The position numbers and the translations under genes are program-made. Of a stretch of DNA of 64,000 bases, positions 11,801 through 23,854 are shown in pieces (the stretch's first letter is position 1; every line of letters begins with the position of its first letter). The DNA lies in assembly GCA_023055355.1 (NCBI GenBank), contig JALJCS010000009.1:25817001-25881000 (forward strand). The letters run 5' to 3'. The notes beneath the pieces are model-generated. The model searched no databases. It worked only from the letters and a program-made list of their open reading frames with translations, and was not told where the DNA came from. The DNA is from Agelaius tricolor (Eukaryota > Chordata > Aves > Passeriformes > Icteridae).

Positions 11801-14800
11801 ATGGACGAGGCTGGCTCCTCGGGGATGTCTGCAAAGATGAAGCTGGAGCTTCATTTTTTTGAAGGAAGGCAGAGCAGAAAATCTGTTAGTTCTTTTTCAT
11901 GGCATGGCTGGAGGTAGGATTTGAACCTGAAGCATTTTCTGCAGTACCAGATGAAGAAATGTTGTGCTTCTGCAAGGACATGTGTGAGATGAGAAACACT
12001 GCTGAGAAAAGTGCACAGGAGAAGCTCTAATCAGGCAGCAGTGAAGCTTTGCAAGGTTCTCTCAGTTTTTGCATTTCATTCAAGCCTGAAAACCTCTAAA
12101 GGTCAAGGCAAATTGTGCATTTCCCCAGAATGATGGGGTTATACAAGCTGTGTTCCTGATGTCTCAGGGTTTTTACACTTTTTTTTGTTTGCTTCTCTTC
12201 CTCTCCTTCTTCATGCACGTGGGTTTTGCAGGTTGTTGGGAAACAGGGGAGTAAAAAAGTTTTACTGTTAGGAAAAAAATAGCCAATGCCCCTCACATAT
12301 GCACAGCTCGTGCACATACTTGCTGCATTTGACAGCAAAATCAATTAATCATTAGGAATCTCATCCTGGTATCAGCACAGAAAGGTTTCTACTCTGCAGA
12401 AGGTAAAAAACACACAGAAAAAGGCAAAATCATTTTTCCTTTTATTTTATTTTTCTCTCTCCTTTTTCCCTTTCCCTGCACATAGGCACATGCTCACACC
12501 CACAGATGTTGACACAGCAGTCTAGCTAGCCAGAGCCGCCAGTTAGTGCAAACATTGTGGGAAGGCAGTAAATATCACTCTGTGGAATAAATGGCCCCCC
12601 TATGTCCCACTTGGGAGGATTATATTTTATGGGTCTCCTCCCTTTTGCCCCTTGTGCTTTGTTCTCTCTTGAGATTGTCTATGGGGCTCCTCTCTCATTT
12701 CCCAAGAGACTTCAGTTCCCTTTGCTACCCCCTGCTTTTTTCAGGGAAGGAAAGCCCAAGAAAGACAGCTCTCTGAAAATTTGACCAATGTGTTTTCTCC
12801 ATTGATGGAGAGTGTGAGTCCCTTCTATAACTTCTAGGATACTTGTTCCCAGTGCCCATGTTTGCTTCTGATTTAATGCAGTGCTGAGAATGAGCCGTGT
12901 TCCCAAGCTGCTGTGTGAAGAAGGGGCAAATATGTCATCTCTGCTAGCTGAAATCTTCAAGGTCACAGAAGGGATCAAGCAGAAAGCAGAAGGGACTATA
13001 GTAAAGTGACCTGGTAGTCACAGGATTTTCATTTGTTTGCAGAGGAATCCTGTAGATATGTGGATATGCTGTACAGAGAACAAAAATTTATGTTTGTGGT
13101 ACTCTGATCCTTTGTATTGCTATTACAGGTCCAGCACAGGCTGACCTTAGCCAAACATGGTTACCCATACCTGGCCACCCAGAATTTGCTCCTGGAAGTA
13201 TGTGTGACCTGGCACTTCTTCTTTCTGCACCAAGGACAAATTTCATTCAATTTCACTTCTTGTAAGCACTAATAATGGATCCCTCCCTGACAATCCCCAG
13301 CAGGCACAAAGAAAATAGGTTCTAGGTTTTCTGTCTCTTCTAAGCAGAACACAAGATCATGCAGAGGAGCAATGAAGAATTTCAATATGGAAAGGTTAGG
13401 TCAAAAAGGTGACTCAATCCACAGAGAGAGAGAGACCTGTCTTTGCTCTATAGGTAAAATTCACATTTACAGCAGTTCCAGTGTTTCTTCCCACTTTACC
13501 CACACCCCACTCTGCCATCATTAACTCTCCAGCCCAAGTACTGGGGGTCAGAATCCTTCTCCGATTTGTCCAGCCAGTTATGGGCATATATTTCTGCATC
13601 CCAGCCCAGGAGACAATATTTTCCTTTGGGATAAAAGAGAGCACAGCTTTCCCACTCCCTGCCACACCCTTGCCCCCTCCCTTAACCCACTCTGTATATC
13701 CTAGGTGCTATAACATCCATTGGTTCACTAAAATAAATGAAAACTCCAGTTACTCCTCATCTTTGGTAGGTTTTTATTTTCAGGACCCCATCAAAAAAAA
13801 AAAAAAAGGTGAAATAAAATTAAGAAGACATGTTGGTATTAGTTTTAAAATTCTGTGGCAATAACTGCAGCATGTTTGAGCTGGAAATTATTTACTTTCT
13901 CTAATCCTCAAAATAAGCCAAATAAACCTAAACTGCCTCCCTGCAAAGGTGACTCACTTTTTCTGTCTGTTTAGAGCTGGCTCTGATGATCCTGAATATT
14001 TTTCCATGACTGAAAGGAAATAAAATTCAGCCTTCTGTGACTGCAGCTCTGAAAAGGCTTGGTTTCTTCCAGCTAGTTGCAGTGACTTTAGAAGCTGTGT
14101 AAGGAAAAGATGCTATGGCTGGAAATGTAAAAGAGAATTAAGAAAGACGAGGCACAAGTCTGCTTCTGACTGGGTGAGGGACACCAGTCAAGTTATGAGA
14201 ACTTGAAAATTTCCCTTCTGTTCAAGCCTGACTATCAGGTATGCTGCACAAATGCACTCTCTGCTACGGATTTTCCACTCTGGCCAGAGCCTGCAGCTGA
14301 GGATAGTGTTAACAAAGAACTAGGGGTTGGCTCCTTGGCTTAGGATTCAACCCTATGCAAATCCCCATGGAGATTTTAAAAGCAGCTTGAGGTAACATTA
14401 GCCTTTGAGTTCCTTTAAACTCTACCATCTGGCTCCTAATGACAAACAAACTGAGCCCAAGAGCGATGGTGTTCCTTCCAGCTGCACCCTGTCTCACCTC
14501 CCATGCTCCCCTTACCCTGGCATTGCAGAGGGAATTCACTGATGTTGGATTCAACTCTGCATCAGCTGAAAGTATCCCTACAATGAAGCCTCCTCCTGCT
14601 GAGGGCATTTGGCAACTCATTGCCCTGCCAGCATGGCTTAGTATTTTTCAAGAAGAGTTTTAGAGAGAGATATTGATTTTTCAAGTCAATGCTACAATGA
14701 AAATACTTGGTTTTGTTCTCAGCCTAGTTGGTTTTGTCTTTTTAAATATTATGGTCTCCTGAGAAATCATCTCTATTTGAATTTCAGGGAAGATTTATTT

Positions 14801-15252
14801 TTATTTTCTGCAAGTCCAAAATGTACATTTTTATAAATCAGTGAAGGAAGTGCTTGATCTCTGTTCTGCTTGGTCCTCTGTAAAATCGTGTACTCTGATT
14901 TAATACAAGAGTTGTCTGTCACTGACAATGGATGACTCCACCTAACGGAACTGTTGACGCACAAAAGTTATTTCCATCGCATGTACAAGCTAAAGAACGT
15001 GTTTTGCAGATGCAATTAGTTTGAAAGAAACCCTGTGTATCCCATAGAAAAAATTAGAACACAGCAAATCCAGGTGAAACAGAATGGCAGTTCAGCCTCT
15101 TTGTCTGTCAGAATTGCATACAGAGCAGAGTTGTTCAGAAATAAGACACAGGGACTGCTCCACCCCCAGAGTTGCAAAGCCAACTGCACAGTGCAGGGGT
15201 GCTGTGGACCCACCTTGGATTGGAGAGGTAATTTCACCTTAAAATCTTCAGT

Positions 15253-15355
15253 TACAGAATCACACAATACACTAAGTTGGAAGGGACCCACAAGGATCAT
15301 TGAGTCCAGCTCCCTGCCCTGCACAGAACCATCCCCAAGAGTCACACCATGTGCC
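15253..15355 (-). mobile_element. CR1-type LINE, short 3' fragment
   Basis: About 100 bases match the inverted 3' end of a different CR1 subfamily: an ACAGAATCAC-type start, then GTTGGAAGGGACCCACAAGG and ATTGAGTCCA. It has lost everything farther 5' and is flanked by unique DNA. Two open frames across it are incidental. Confidence 0.75.
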
Positions 15356-16655
15356 CAATCTAGTGAATAGCTGCTGTGAATGACATTGCCAGTGCCTTTG
15401 GCTATAATAACCTCTTAAAAGGCATCCAAAATCTGTGTGGAGAAGTGTCATAGTGTCAGTCACCCTGTTAATTACCTGGACTGGTGCTGGGAGGAGGAAG
15501 GAAGGGAGGTGAGCTCTGATGTGTCAGGGCTGAGGTAGGTACCATTCCCTTCACTGCAATTTTGGCTTATCAGATGTACATTGCTTGACACCTGAGCCTT
15601 GGTGAAGGACAGAAAGAACATGTCTGATGTGCCTTCTGTATTCAATGCCTTGTAGGAAAGCACAGCTGATGGGGTTGCTTAGTAACACCTTGTATCAGTA
15701 TGTTTGCATCACTACTTCAGGAAGAAGCACGGGCAGGTGCCAGGACCACAGTGTGCAGGGCAGGGTGTAGGCACAGTGGCTCACTATCTTGCAGAGCTTC
15801 AGGGCTGTTTCTCCTAAAGTCTATGGCACTGACTTTATTTTTTTTCCCCTTTCTCTCTGGAGTGGGACAAAGGCTTGATCTAATCTGTGGCTTGGCCTTC
15901 ATAAAGGTCAGTGAGTGTTCAGGCCTGACCCTTTTGAATGTTAGAAGCGATGCTTGGCTGTTTTCGTTACTCATGTCTTGCATTACTGAGATACTTGGAT
16001 ATAGGATAGTGTTGGAGCTTAACATGTGAGGATAGTTGGCATCAAGTTCAGGCAGTGGCAAAGCAAATAATAGGATTTATTAAATACCTGCTTGCTGTCT
16101 AGTCAACAAACTCGCCAGCCAGCAGGCAGTATCCAAACAAATGCCTGGGATCTTTGGACTGCTAAGGCTGACCTCCAGTACCTGAGCAAGCAGGAAGGCA
16201 TTATAGGATATTAGTAAGGACAGGCACCACATGCTCCTTTGAGACCCAGCCATCAGTGTGCTGCACAGGTACACTGGCAGAACAATTGCACAGTGTCTGT
16301 AATGCTACATAACAACTAAATAGCAAAGGTTTCCATACCAATGTGCTTGCCATTAGGTTTTCTTAGTTGTGCTCCCACCTACCTTGGCTTCTCCCCAGAG
16401 TTGGAGGAGTGGGATGACACTGTCAATTATTCTATTTGTGCTCTGTCCTCAGTCAGAAACTCTGCCCATTATTCTAGGGAAGACAGCTGTTTTTGTTGGA
16501 ATGAATGGCTGCAAACAAGTTAACAATACTGACACTTAAATTGACATAATTAGGCTTCAGAGTCAGTACCCACAGATACCTGTGAGAGGAGCTGATATTT
16601 ATCATAGCTCTTTCAGTTCTTTTGCAAAAGAATAAGATAAAGCTGCACTGGGGTA

Positions 16656-16670
16656 TAACAACAACAACAA

Positions 16671-16702
<32 letters not shown>
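16656..16702 (+). repeat. (AAC)n followed by A31
   Basis: Five AAC units run into 31 consecutive A residues, the longest A run in the window. No retroposed body was recognised immediately upstream, so it need not be a retrotransposon tail. Length is prone to assembly error. Confidence 0.95.
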
Positions 16703-16704
<2 letters not shown>

Positions 16705-19700
16705 AAATGAAAGAAAGGAAAAAAAAAGGTGGTTTGTAACCAAGGATTATCACTTTGATAAGTGAAAGCTGAAGAGTCTTATAGTCTCTGCTGGATGCTG
16801 CTAGAAGATGTGCTCCAGTGCACTGTTAGCTGCTAATGCAGTGTGACCCTCCTCCTGCTTTCTAAAATATTTTCCTCATAATCTCATGGTTTAATTGTTG
16901 AGTGTGTTTTACATATAACCCACCTGCCTTTGCTTTTTACCTTTCTTTTTCTCATTTTTTAAAATCCTGTTACAACTCTTTCCCTTTGTTAGGCATTTTA
17001 TCTTGTTGTAATGCAAAATTTTAGGTCCTGGCATGCAACTTTTTGTGGTTTTGTGTGAAATCTGTAGCTGTCTCCTCTGTGCCTTCCTCTGTTTCTGTAG
17101 TATGTTGCTGTTATTCCCTGCCTGTGTAGTGTTATTGAGTGGAAGCCTTGTTTACAGTACACTACCTGAACAAACAAAATGAATTATCATACAGGAAAAG
17201 AAATATCTTTCTAATAAACTCTATAACTCCTTTGCTGGTTTACCTGGAAACAGCTCTGAGCAGCCTGATACTGGCAAAGGTGCCTGGAGGGATTTTTTTT
17301 TGTTCCTGTGGAGCAATTGTAACACAGTGCAGACGACCAAGCTCTGTTTGTGTAATGAGACCGCTGGAGGTAGAAGTAGAGCCACAGACTGTCCTGTGCA
17401 TAAGAGATGCTGAAATGCTCTTTAAAAAGACCTACATAATTAAAGTACTTCACATTTTCCTGGAACACTGGCTTTGTGCTATTGGTTTCCTGACAAGGAA
17501 GTCTGTTTAATGTGTTTGATTTATTTTATTTTACTTTATTTTTTAGCACTGCTGGAGCCAGGGTGTAGTATATCCAGAAGCAATAGAGCTTTTATAGGGA
17601 TCTGTATCTTTCAAGCTGGCATTTGCCCTTTTGCAACTAAAAAAAAAATTCTGAAGTCTTCCTAATGCTTAGTGTATTCCCCAAGTCAGCCACAGAAGTC
17701 TGAGGGCCTGTAGTCCAAGGCACACCATAGATCCAGGCTGTCCTCCAGGACAGTTGTTTGAAAACAATGAAGAGTGCTGGAAATGCAGAAGTCTGAGAAA
17801 AAAATCCTCCAAAGACAAAAGATACTGAAAGATACTTATGTTGGGAGCTGACCTGAGGAGCCAGGGTGTAAGGTTTTTCTTTGGCTCTTCCTGTATTTCC
17901 AGGTTGCTTAGATCCAAGCCCTTGTGGTTGGCTTAGGTTATTCTCCCCTTTCCCTACAAAAGAAGAAGCTAGAATAACAAGTGAGGAGGAAGAGAAGAAA
18001 AGCCGTAGGAGAATGATAGAACTGCAGTACTTGGCTGCCCAAAGGCCACTCAGGACTGCAGTGATCCCTGTTGCATCAGGCAGCCTGCCCAGAGCTGAGG
18101 GAAGCTTGAAACTTCCTGTTCCAGAGGTGCACTTTCCCAGAGTGCCTCAATGCCCAGTTCCTGGGGGTTGACTGCCAGGTCCAGGCTCATTGCCACAGCT
18201 CTAACTAGTAGGTGTGGACTCTGCAAGCTCATTTCTCCACACTGGCCCCCAATGTCTCTGCACTCAAAACAAGGGCTTTCAGTCCAAAAGGGCATTTATT
18301 GTAGATTAAAGAAACCATCAAGAAAGAGAAAAAGAGAGAGAGAGAGCTCAGCATGGTTATCTTAAGTTTCTTAATGTGAGAAATTATTCCAGCCTCTCGC
18401 AAATTAGCCAACCCAATCCATGGACTAAAGAGGCTGGCTGGCTTTCAAAGAAAATAGTGGAGAAAGAGCCTAGCAAAGAGAAAACATTCATTACTCCATG
18501 CTTGTGAAGACAAAGAGTATTTTAAACCTCAGTCCTGTCAGTTGTTCTAGATGGGCAGATATGTTTTGCTAGTCAAAAATCAAAAAGGGAAAAAAAGAAT
18601 TAAAAATGTGAAGACTCAGGAAGACTGGGCTGGTTTTTTATTTTATTCAGACCAAATAGTGAGCAAAGCCCTGATCTCTGAGGTAAAACATGGCTTTCTC
18701 CCCACCACAGACTATATTTGAGCTTCAGAGATGTATCAGAAGCTAATTTACAACTTGGTATAGGCTACGTTATACAAAACTCAGGCATAAAATCAAAGTA
18801 TCCAATTAAGGAGGATGATCTTTGGAAGTGTGTTTAGTGGTAAAGGTGGCAGATTAATCCTTCAGTCAGTCAGTCTCCCTCTTCATTCTTGAATCATCTA
18901 AGATGCCCAGACTCTCTGCTTGTGCCGATAAACTGAGATAAACCGGTGTGTAAATGGTAGACATCCCCTATGGCATTGAGGTGTAGGGAAGGAGTGCGTT
19001 CTCAAATTAGCATAAAAGGGAGCTCTGGTTATCTGCAGCTCTGGTTTGCTCAAGGTTATTTGAACATAGTGGATTGCACTGGATCTTTTAGGGATGCCTG
19101 GTCCATGTGGCTCCCTGTAGTAATGGCTGCTTAGGGATGTAACTGGAGGACTCACTGAGATACTTGAACAGGAGTAAATATCTCTGGCATCTCTGTGCAG
19201 TCCTTAAATGAACTCAAGAGACAAGTCTCCCATTCCATTATCCTGCAACTGAGACACAACTTTTTAGCCCTTGGTTGAGCTGACAGCAGAGTCTTAAGCA
19301 GCTGGCTGGGAGTAGAATGTGAACAAGGGGCTGGACCAAAGCTACATCTGTTTACTTAGGACTGAAAAGGCCAAGGCAACCACATCAGCTTTGCTTCTCC
19401 TGCATAATATCAAGTCACAATCAGGGTTTTGATGTTTGTCCTGAAAGATGAACCAGTACACCTGCCGTAATGTCCATGCACAAGCCACGTCCCATCCCAC
19501 TCATTCTTGGGCAGAGTAGAGGGTGCTCTTGAAAGTTTAGAGTTTGCTGGGGTATGAGATAGTTGGTTTCTATTAATTTTTCAGCACCCATGGGGTGAAC
19601 GGCCCTTACAAGCCTCTCCATTCCAAGTGTTATACTCGTCCTCTACCTTTTCTCTCCAAGTATCATTTACATGTATACAATCAGCAAAATATAGAAAAGA

Positions 19701-19896
19701 TCTGCTAGAAAATAAAACAAACAAAAACCAAACAAGTAATCCTCCTTCTCCTCTCTCAAATGTACCACAGCTGATCTATGGGAACAAGTGAGGAAAAGAA
19801 AATGATCCACAACACATATTAGTCACATCATTATTGCCTTATTACTGGAAGTTACTTTGATTTTTCCCAGTGAAAGAGTAAAGAGCCTGCACAAAG

Positions 19897-19936
19897 CAAA
19901 CACTGAATACTTTTCACAAACACTGAATACTTTTCA
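19897..19936 (+). repeat. 20-bp perfect tandem duplication
   Basis: Two adjacent exact copies of CAAACACTGAATACTTTTCA. This is a simple slippage-type duplication in unique DNA and is apparently recent, since the copies are identical. Confidence 0.95.
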
Positions 19937-20194
19937 ACTAAAGCATATTTACATTTTAGATATTGAGTGCTTATAAGCCACACTCTCTTTGCCACAGACC
20001 TAGAGGGTAAACAGCTTTTTTGATGCAAGGGTCAAAATTCCATCTAAAAAAAAAAAAAAACAAAACCTGTAGCAAACTATTTTCTTCAGGGTTTCTTTGA
20101 ACTTCATGCCATCTTCAAGAATGTTGAGTGCTTTTCAGTTTCAAACTTCTTCATGTGCACCTTTCAATTAATTTTTAATGGCCATGAAAGAAGA

Positions 20195-20275
20195 GTGAAT
20201 ATTGTTCTCACTTCATATTTGAGGAAGATTTGGACTGACATGGCTTGCTGAAAGTGGTGAGAGGAGCAGGTAAGC
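20195..20275 (-). mobile_element. Possible MIR-like relic, inverted
   Basis: A stretch with ATTGTTCTCACTTCATATTT then GAGGAAG and GACATGGCTTGCTGAAAG follows the inverted MIR middle with many changes. Weakly supported. Confidence 0.35.
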
Positions 20276-21084
20276 CTTCTGTTTGGCATAGTTGGATAGG
20301 TCTTTCTTCAAATCTTAAACAGAGCACAGGTGAGTTGGATGTAAAGGCTGTCTTTTATCGGTTGCCAAGATCATGGATTTTTACTCTAAATCAGAGCATG
20401 TAACCAGTGTTAGAGGCTGTACAAATGGGATCCATGAAATAGGTATTTCTAAAGAGGGACCTGGAAAGACTTAATGTGCCAACAGCACCAGTGCTGGCAT
20501 TTTGCTCAGTAATTGGTTTCTTTGCACCATTTATGAATGGAGAGAAAAAAGATGTTGTCAGTCATTTAAAAAAGAAAAAGAGAATTGTTGATGTATAAAT
20601 GTATAATGCTCAAGCAGGCAGCAGAGGAGACCTCTTAATTCCAAAAAAACCTGCAGTGGGACAGTGCCATATGTTCAAAACATATGGACTGATGATATAA
20701 AATGCTTCTGGAGGGTGCTCCAAGGCATTAGACCTTGTGTGGCAACATTCAAAACCAGAATGTAAAAGACCCGTGGTGGGGGTAGGACAGAGCTAACTGC
20801 TGTGCAGACATGTTAATGAGGCAAGTGGAGAGTTAATGGACTACTGATTAAGCACGTTTTAGACATTCACTTAACTAAAGGAAATATTTTTGTGCTGCTG
20901 CTCCTTACCCAGGAGGTCAGAGATTTAAAGCCATAAGAAGCATCCCTGAGGGTTATTAAGCCATAACCTTTTAGATCTTCCAGGAATGAGCATTCAGCAA
21001 TGTGCCATTAGCCTGTGAAATCGCATGGTCTTTTTACCCTCCCTTCCTCCAATTTCTGTTACATTCACCTGCTGGGTCTTGTCT

Positions 21085-21232
21085 TAAATTAGACTGTGAG
21101 CTCTTCCTGGCTGTCTTTGTATTTGCATAGAGACTAGCACAATGGGGCCCTGATGCTGAATGAGGATTTTGGATCCTACTATAATACCAACATATGAGTA
21201 ATGAATAGCTAATAGTAATAATAATAATAATA
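21085..21232 (+). mobile_element. Ancient CR1/L3-type LINE 3' end with (TAA)n tail
   Basis: The stretch TTAGACTGTGAGCTCTT, then TAGCACAATGGGGCCCTGAT, and a terminal (TAA)n run at 21,216-21,231 follows the 3' end of an old LINE family that is frequent in turtles and crocodilians and scarce in birds. The order and spacing of the blocks agree, with many substitutions. It is an old relic, not a young insertion. Confidence 0.65.
21216..21231 (+). repeat. (TAA)n tail
   Basis: Five to six TAA units at the end of the old LINE relic, in the place where that family carries its 3' tail. Confidence 0.85.
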
Positions 21233-22535
21233 GCGTAATAGCATCTGCTTTGTGTGTAAGCTGCTTCTTTTTTTTTTTTTCCACCTGCTCTCATTTGTGT
21301 GAGTTACCTCACCCTCAGTGGCTTGAGCACACAATATCTATTCTTATTTTGTTTTTGTGAATTGAAGTGTCTCTGGTGTAGCAGGCAGGCTTACACTGAT
21401 GTGCCAGGGAAGAGCAGAGCCCTTGCAGGAAGAAGAGGGTGTATGACAGGTACCACTGACATTCGGTCAGGTCAAATAACACTGTTGTACCTTGAGTCTC
21501 AAGCTTCAGCTGAGCTGCCTTTATAGATGTTTTGGTAGCCCCTCTGCTGTGGTTTATTCTGATTCTTGTGACCTTTCCAGCTCTGTTTCTTGCTTCACAG
21601 TTTCAAAAGGAGAGGATGCCGAGGGCAGTTTTACAGAAGCCCATACAATAAACAGGAATGGCTTCTCTAAGGGAATATTGCCTCAGCTGAAAGAGATTTC
21701 TCAAGAGACAGATCACCATACCCTCAGAGGGAATAGACTGGCAAAGCAGCAGAGGCAGCTAATGTAAAAGGAAAACCAACTTTTCACTAAAATTGTATGT
21801 GTCAGAATTAAAAGATTAAGAGAAAGAATAGGGTACAGTTATTTACCTCTGAACTGCCATCCATGGTCTAGCTCTGATTACAGTTCTGTGTAAGTGTTCA
21901 GAAGCTTCTAATGGCTGCCTATTTTCTCAATTATCTAACCTTTTAAAATTGAGACAAATGTCTTCAGTGGCTGGGGTTTTGGTTTTGGGGGATTTTTTCT
22001 TATGTTAAGGCGGATGCTTAGCCCATGTAGTTGCACGCATCTTCCCTTTGCATTACCAATCATTTTTGATTTCTGTATTGTCTCTTGAATTTTTTTCTTC
22101 CCCTTATCCCTGTGAAGGTGACCCATTGTTACTTAGCTGATATGGGTAATGAAGAGTGAAGCTTTGCTTGAATTTGTCATTCCCAATCCAGGTGAAAATG
22201 AGGAGACAGTAGAATCCTTACAGGGAAGTCTTACACTGCAAAGATCAGCTCTATAAGGGACCTTCTGTAGACCCTTTTACCCTTTTTACCCTCATGCCCT
22301 CCCCTTGCATTGTTTTGTAGTAACTTCCCTGCTATCAATTCTTCTACTTCAGAGCCAAAGAATGGCCCAGAACTCCCTTACTAACAGTCTGAAGAAGAGG
22401 AACTACTGCCAAAAGAATACTCTGTCCCTCACATCTACATATCAGCTGGAGATCTGATTGTGCCCTCAGGGAAGCAGTGTGGAACTTTGTGTTTGGATCT
22501 GTGCATCCATTCCCCGTTTCAGGTGGGAGATTGGG

Positions 22536-22630
22536 AAGACTGTAGTCTTGCAGAAAAACTAAAAAAAGACTGTTGTCTTCTACAGTCTAAAGGAAGGAAC
22601 TAAAGGAAGATGTAGTCTTGCAGAAGAACA
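22536..22630 (+). repeat. Imperfect dispersed repeat, two to three units
   Basis: TGTAGTCTTGCAGAA occurs at 22,541-22,555 and again at 22,611-22,625. A partial related unit (AGACTGTTGTCTTC) lies between at about 22,567-22,580. It looks like a local duplication now decayed. Confidence 0.8.
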
Positions 22631-23127
22631 AAAAGCTTGGCAGTGCATTGCTGTCCCCTGTTCTCGCAGGTGTGAGAACTCCATTGACTGCCTTGGGGTA
22701 TATTCTGAAGATAACCATGAGTTAGTCTGCCTGTCTGTCTGAAGGGATACACTAAGAATGGGTCTTTCCCAGTGTAATTTTTGTCTGGAAGGAGACTCTG
22801 AGAGGGGTGTAGAAAAGGAAAGAGATAACCCCCAGGAAAGTCAAACTATCTATTTATTTAGTTATGTGTTTTGGGTTGCGTTTTGCATTAATCGCTGCCA
22901 CACACAGGAGCCCTGTAATTTATTATTGGTGATAAGTGTGGACAGTAGCTATTATTTTTGTTCCCTGTTCTAAAATGTGGCAAGCAGGGACACTTAGATT
23001 TATGGAACATGCATTATTCAAATCTCAGGGCCCAATGGCTCAGCATGAACAATTCCAGCTATTTCCAGAATCTTTCAGCCTTTCCTCCTTTATTCCTCCT
23101 TGTTTTTCCCTTCCTTTATTTTTCCTT

Positions 23128-23132
<5 letters not shown>

Positions 23133-23162
<30 letters not shown>
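23133..23162 (+). repeat. T30 homopolymer within a pyrimidine tract
   Basis: Thirty consecutive T residues preceded by about 60 bases of mostly C/T. The open frames crossing it are phenylalanine/leucine-rich artefacts. Confidence 0.96.
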
Positions 23163-23836
23163 CCCTGTTAGGCTGGATTAGGACAAGGGGAGTTTATTTA
23201 GGCAGGGGTAGCTGCAGTAAAACTCGTGCTTCTACACCAATGACAGGACAGGTCTCACAGGGAGTTCACAGAGAAATGCAGAGGGGCCTGATTAATGTCC
23301 ATTATGAGGAACTGGAGGAAAAGGTGGTGTGTGTTTGGATAGATGTTATAAAATACTGATGTAGGGAATATTTTCCTGGGTCAGAGTCTTCTTTATTTAT
23401 TTTTTAACTGCTGACTTTCTCTGGAACTGTTGTGCTGAAACAAAGACTGTAGGTCTCCACCAAAGTTGGTGTCCAAGGCACTAAAGCTACTTAATCTCTC
23501 ATTGTCAAGAGGAAACTGCCTTCCCATGTGCCTGAAATCACTCACATCTGCCCTCATTGTCTATACAGGTGGATTTCACATCGAGGATCTAGATACCTCC
23601 ACTCCCTTCTTTGGTATAAACTACAGGATTCTGCAGTGTTATTGGTTATGCCAATGAAGAACTGTGGGAGGTTAGGGACTGCCCCTGGCAAAGATCTCCT
23701 CTAGCTAGTGCATAGATTTTAGCTAGTTTCTTCTTCTAGCTGGTTGCAACTGCTGCTTAATGAATAGCAAAGAATTTCTGCAGGAAGGCAGAAGAGTTGT
23801 TTTCTAGGAAACGCCTACTTACATGCAGTTAAAAGC

Positions 23837-23854
23837 AAAAAAAAAAAAAAAAAA
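23837..23854 (+). repeat. A18 homopolymer
   Basis: Eighteen consecutive A residues in unique DNA. Confidence 0.93.

Larger units (their letters stand above)
11379..21084. other. Unique non-coding DNA
   Basis: Holds one short CR1 fragment (15.25 kb), a possible MIR relic (11.7 kb), the AAC/A31 run (16.66 kb), small (GA)n stretches (13,422 and 18,333) and the 20-bp duplication at 19.9 kb. I see no exon, RNA gene or full-length element. Confidence 0.65.

Noticed and set aside
16672..16702. A31 as the tail of a processed pseudogene or SINE
   Set aside because: No retroposed gene body or flanking duplication recognised upstream.
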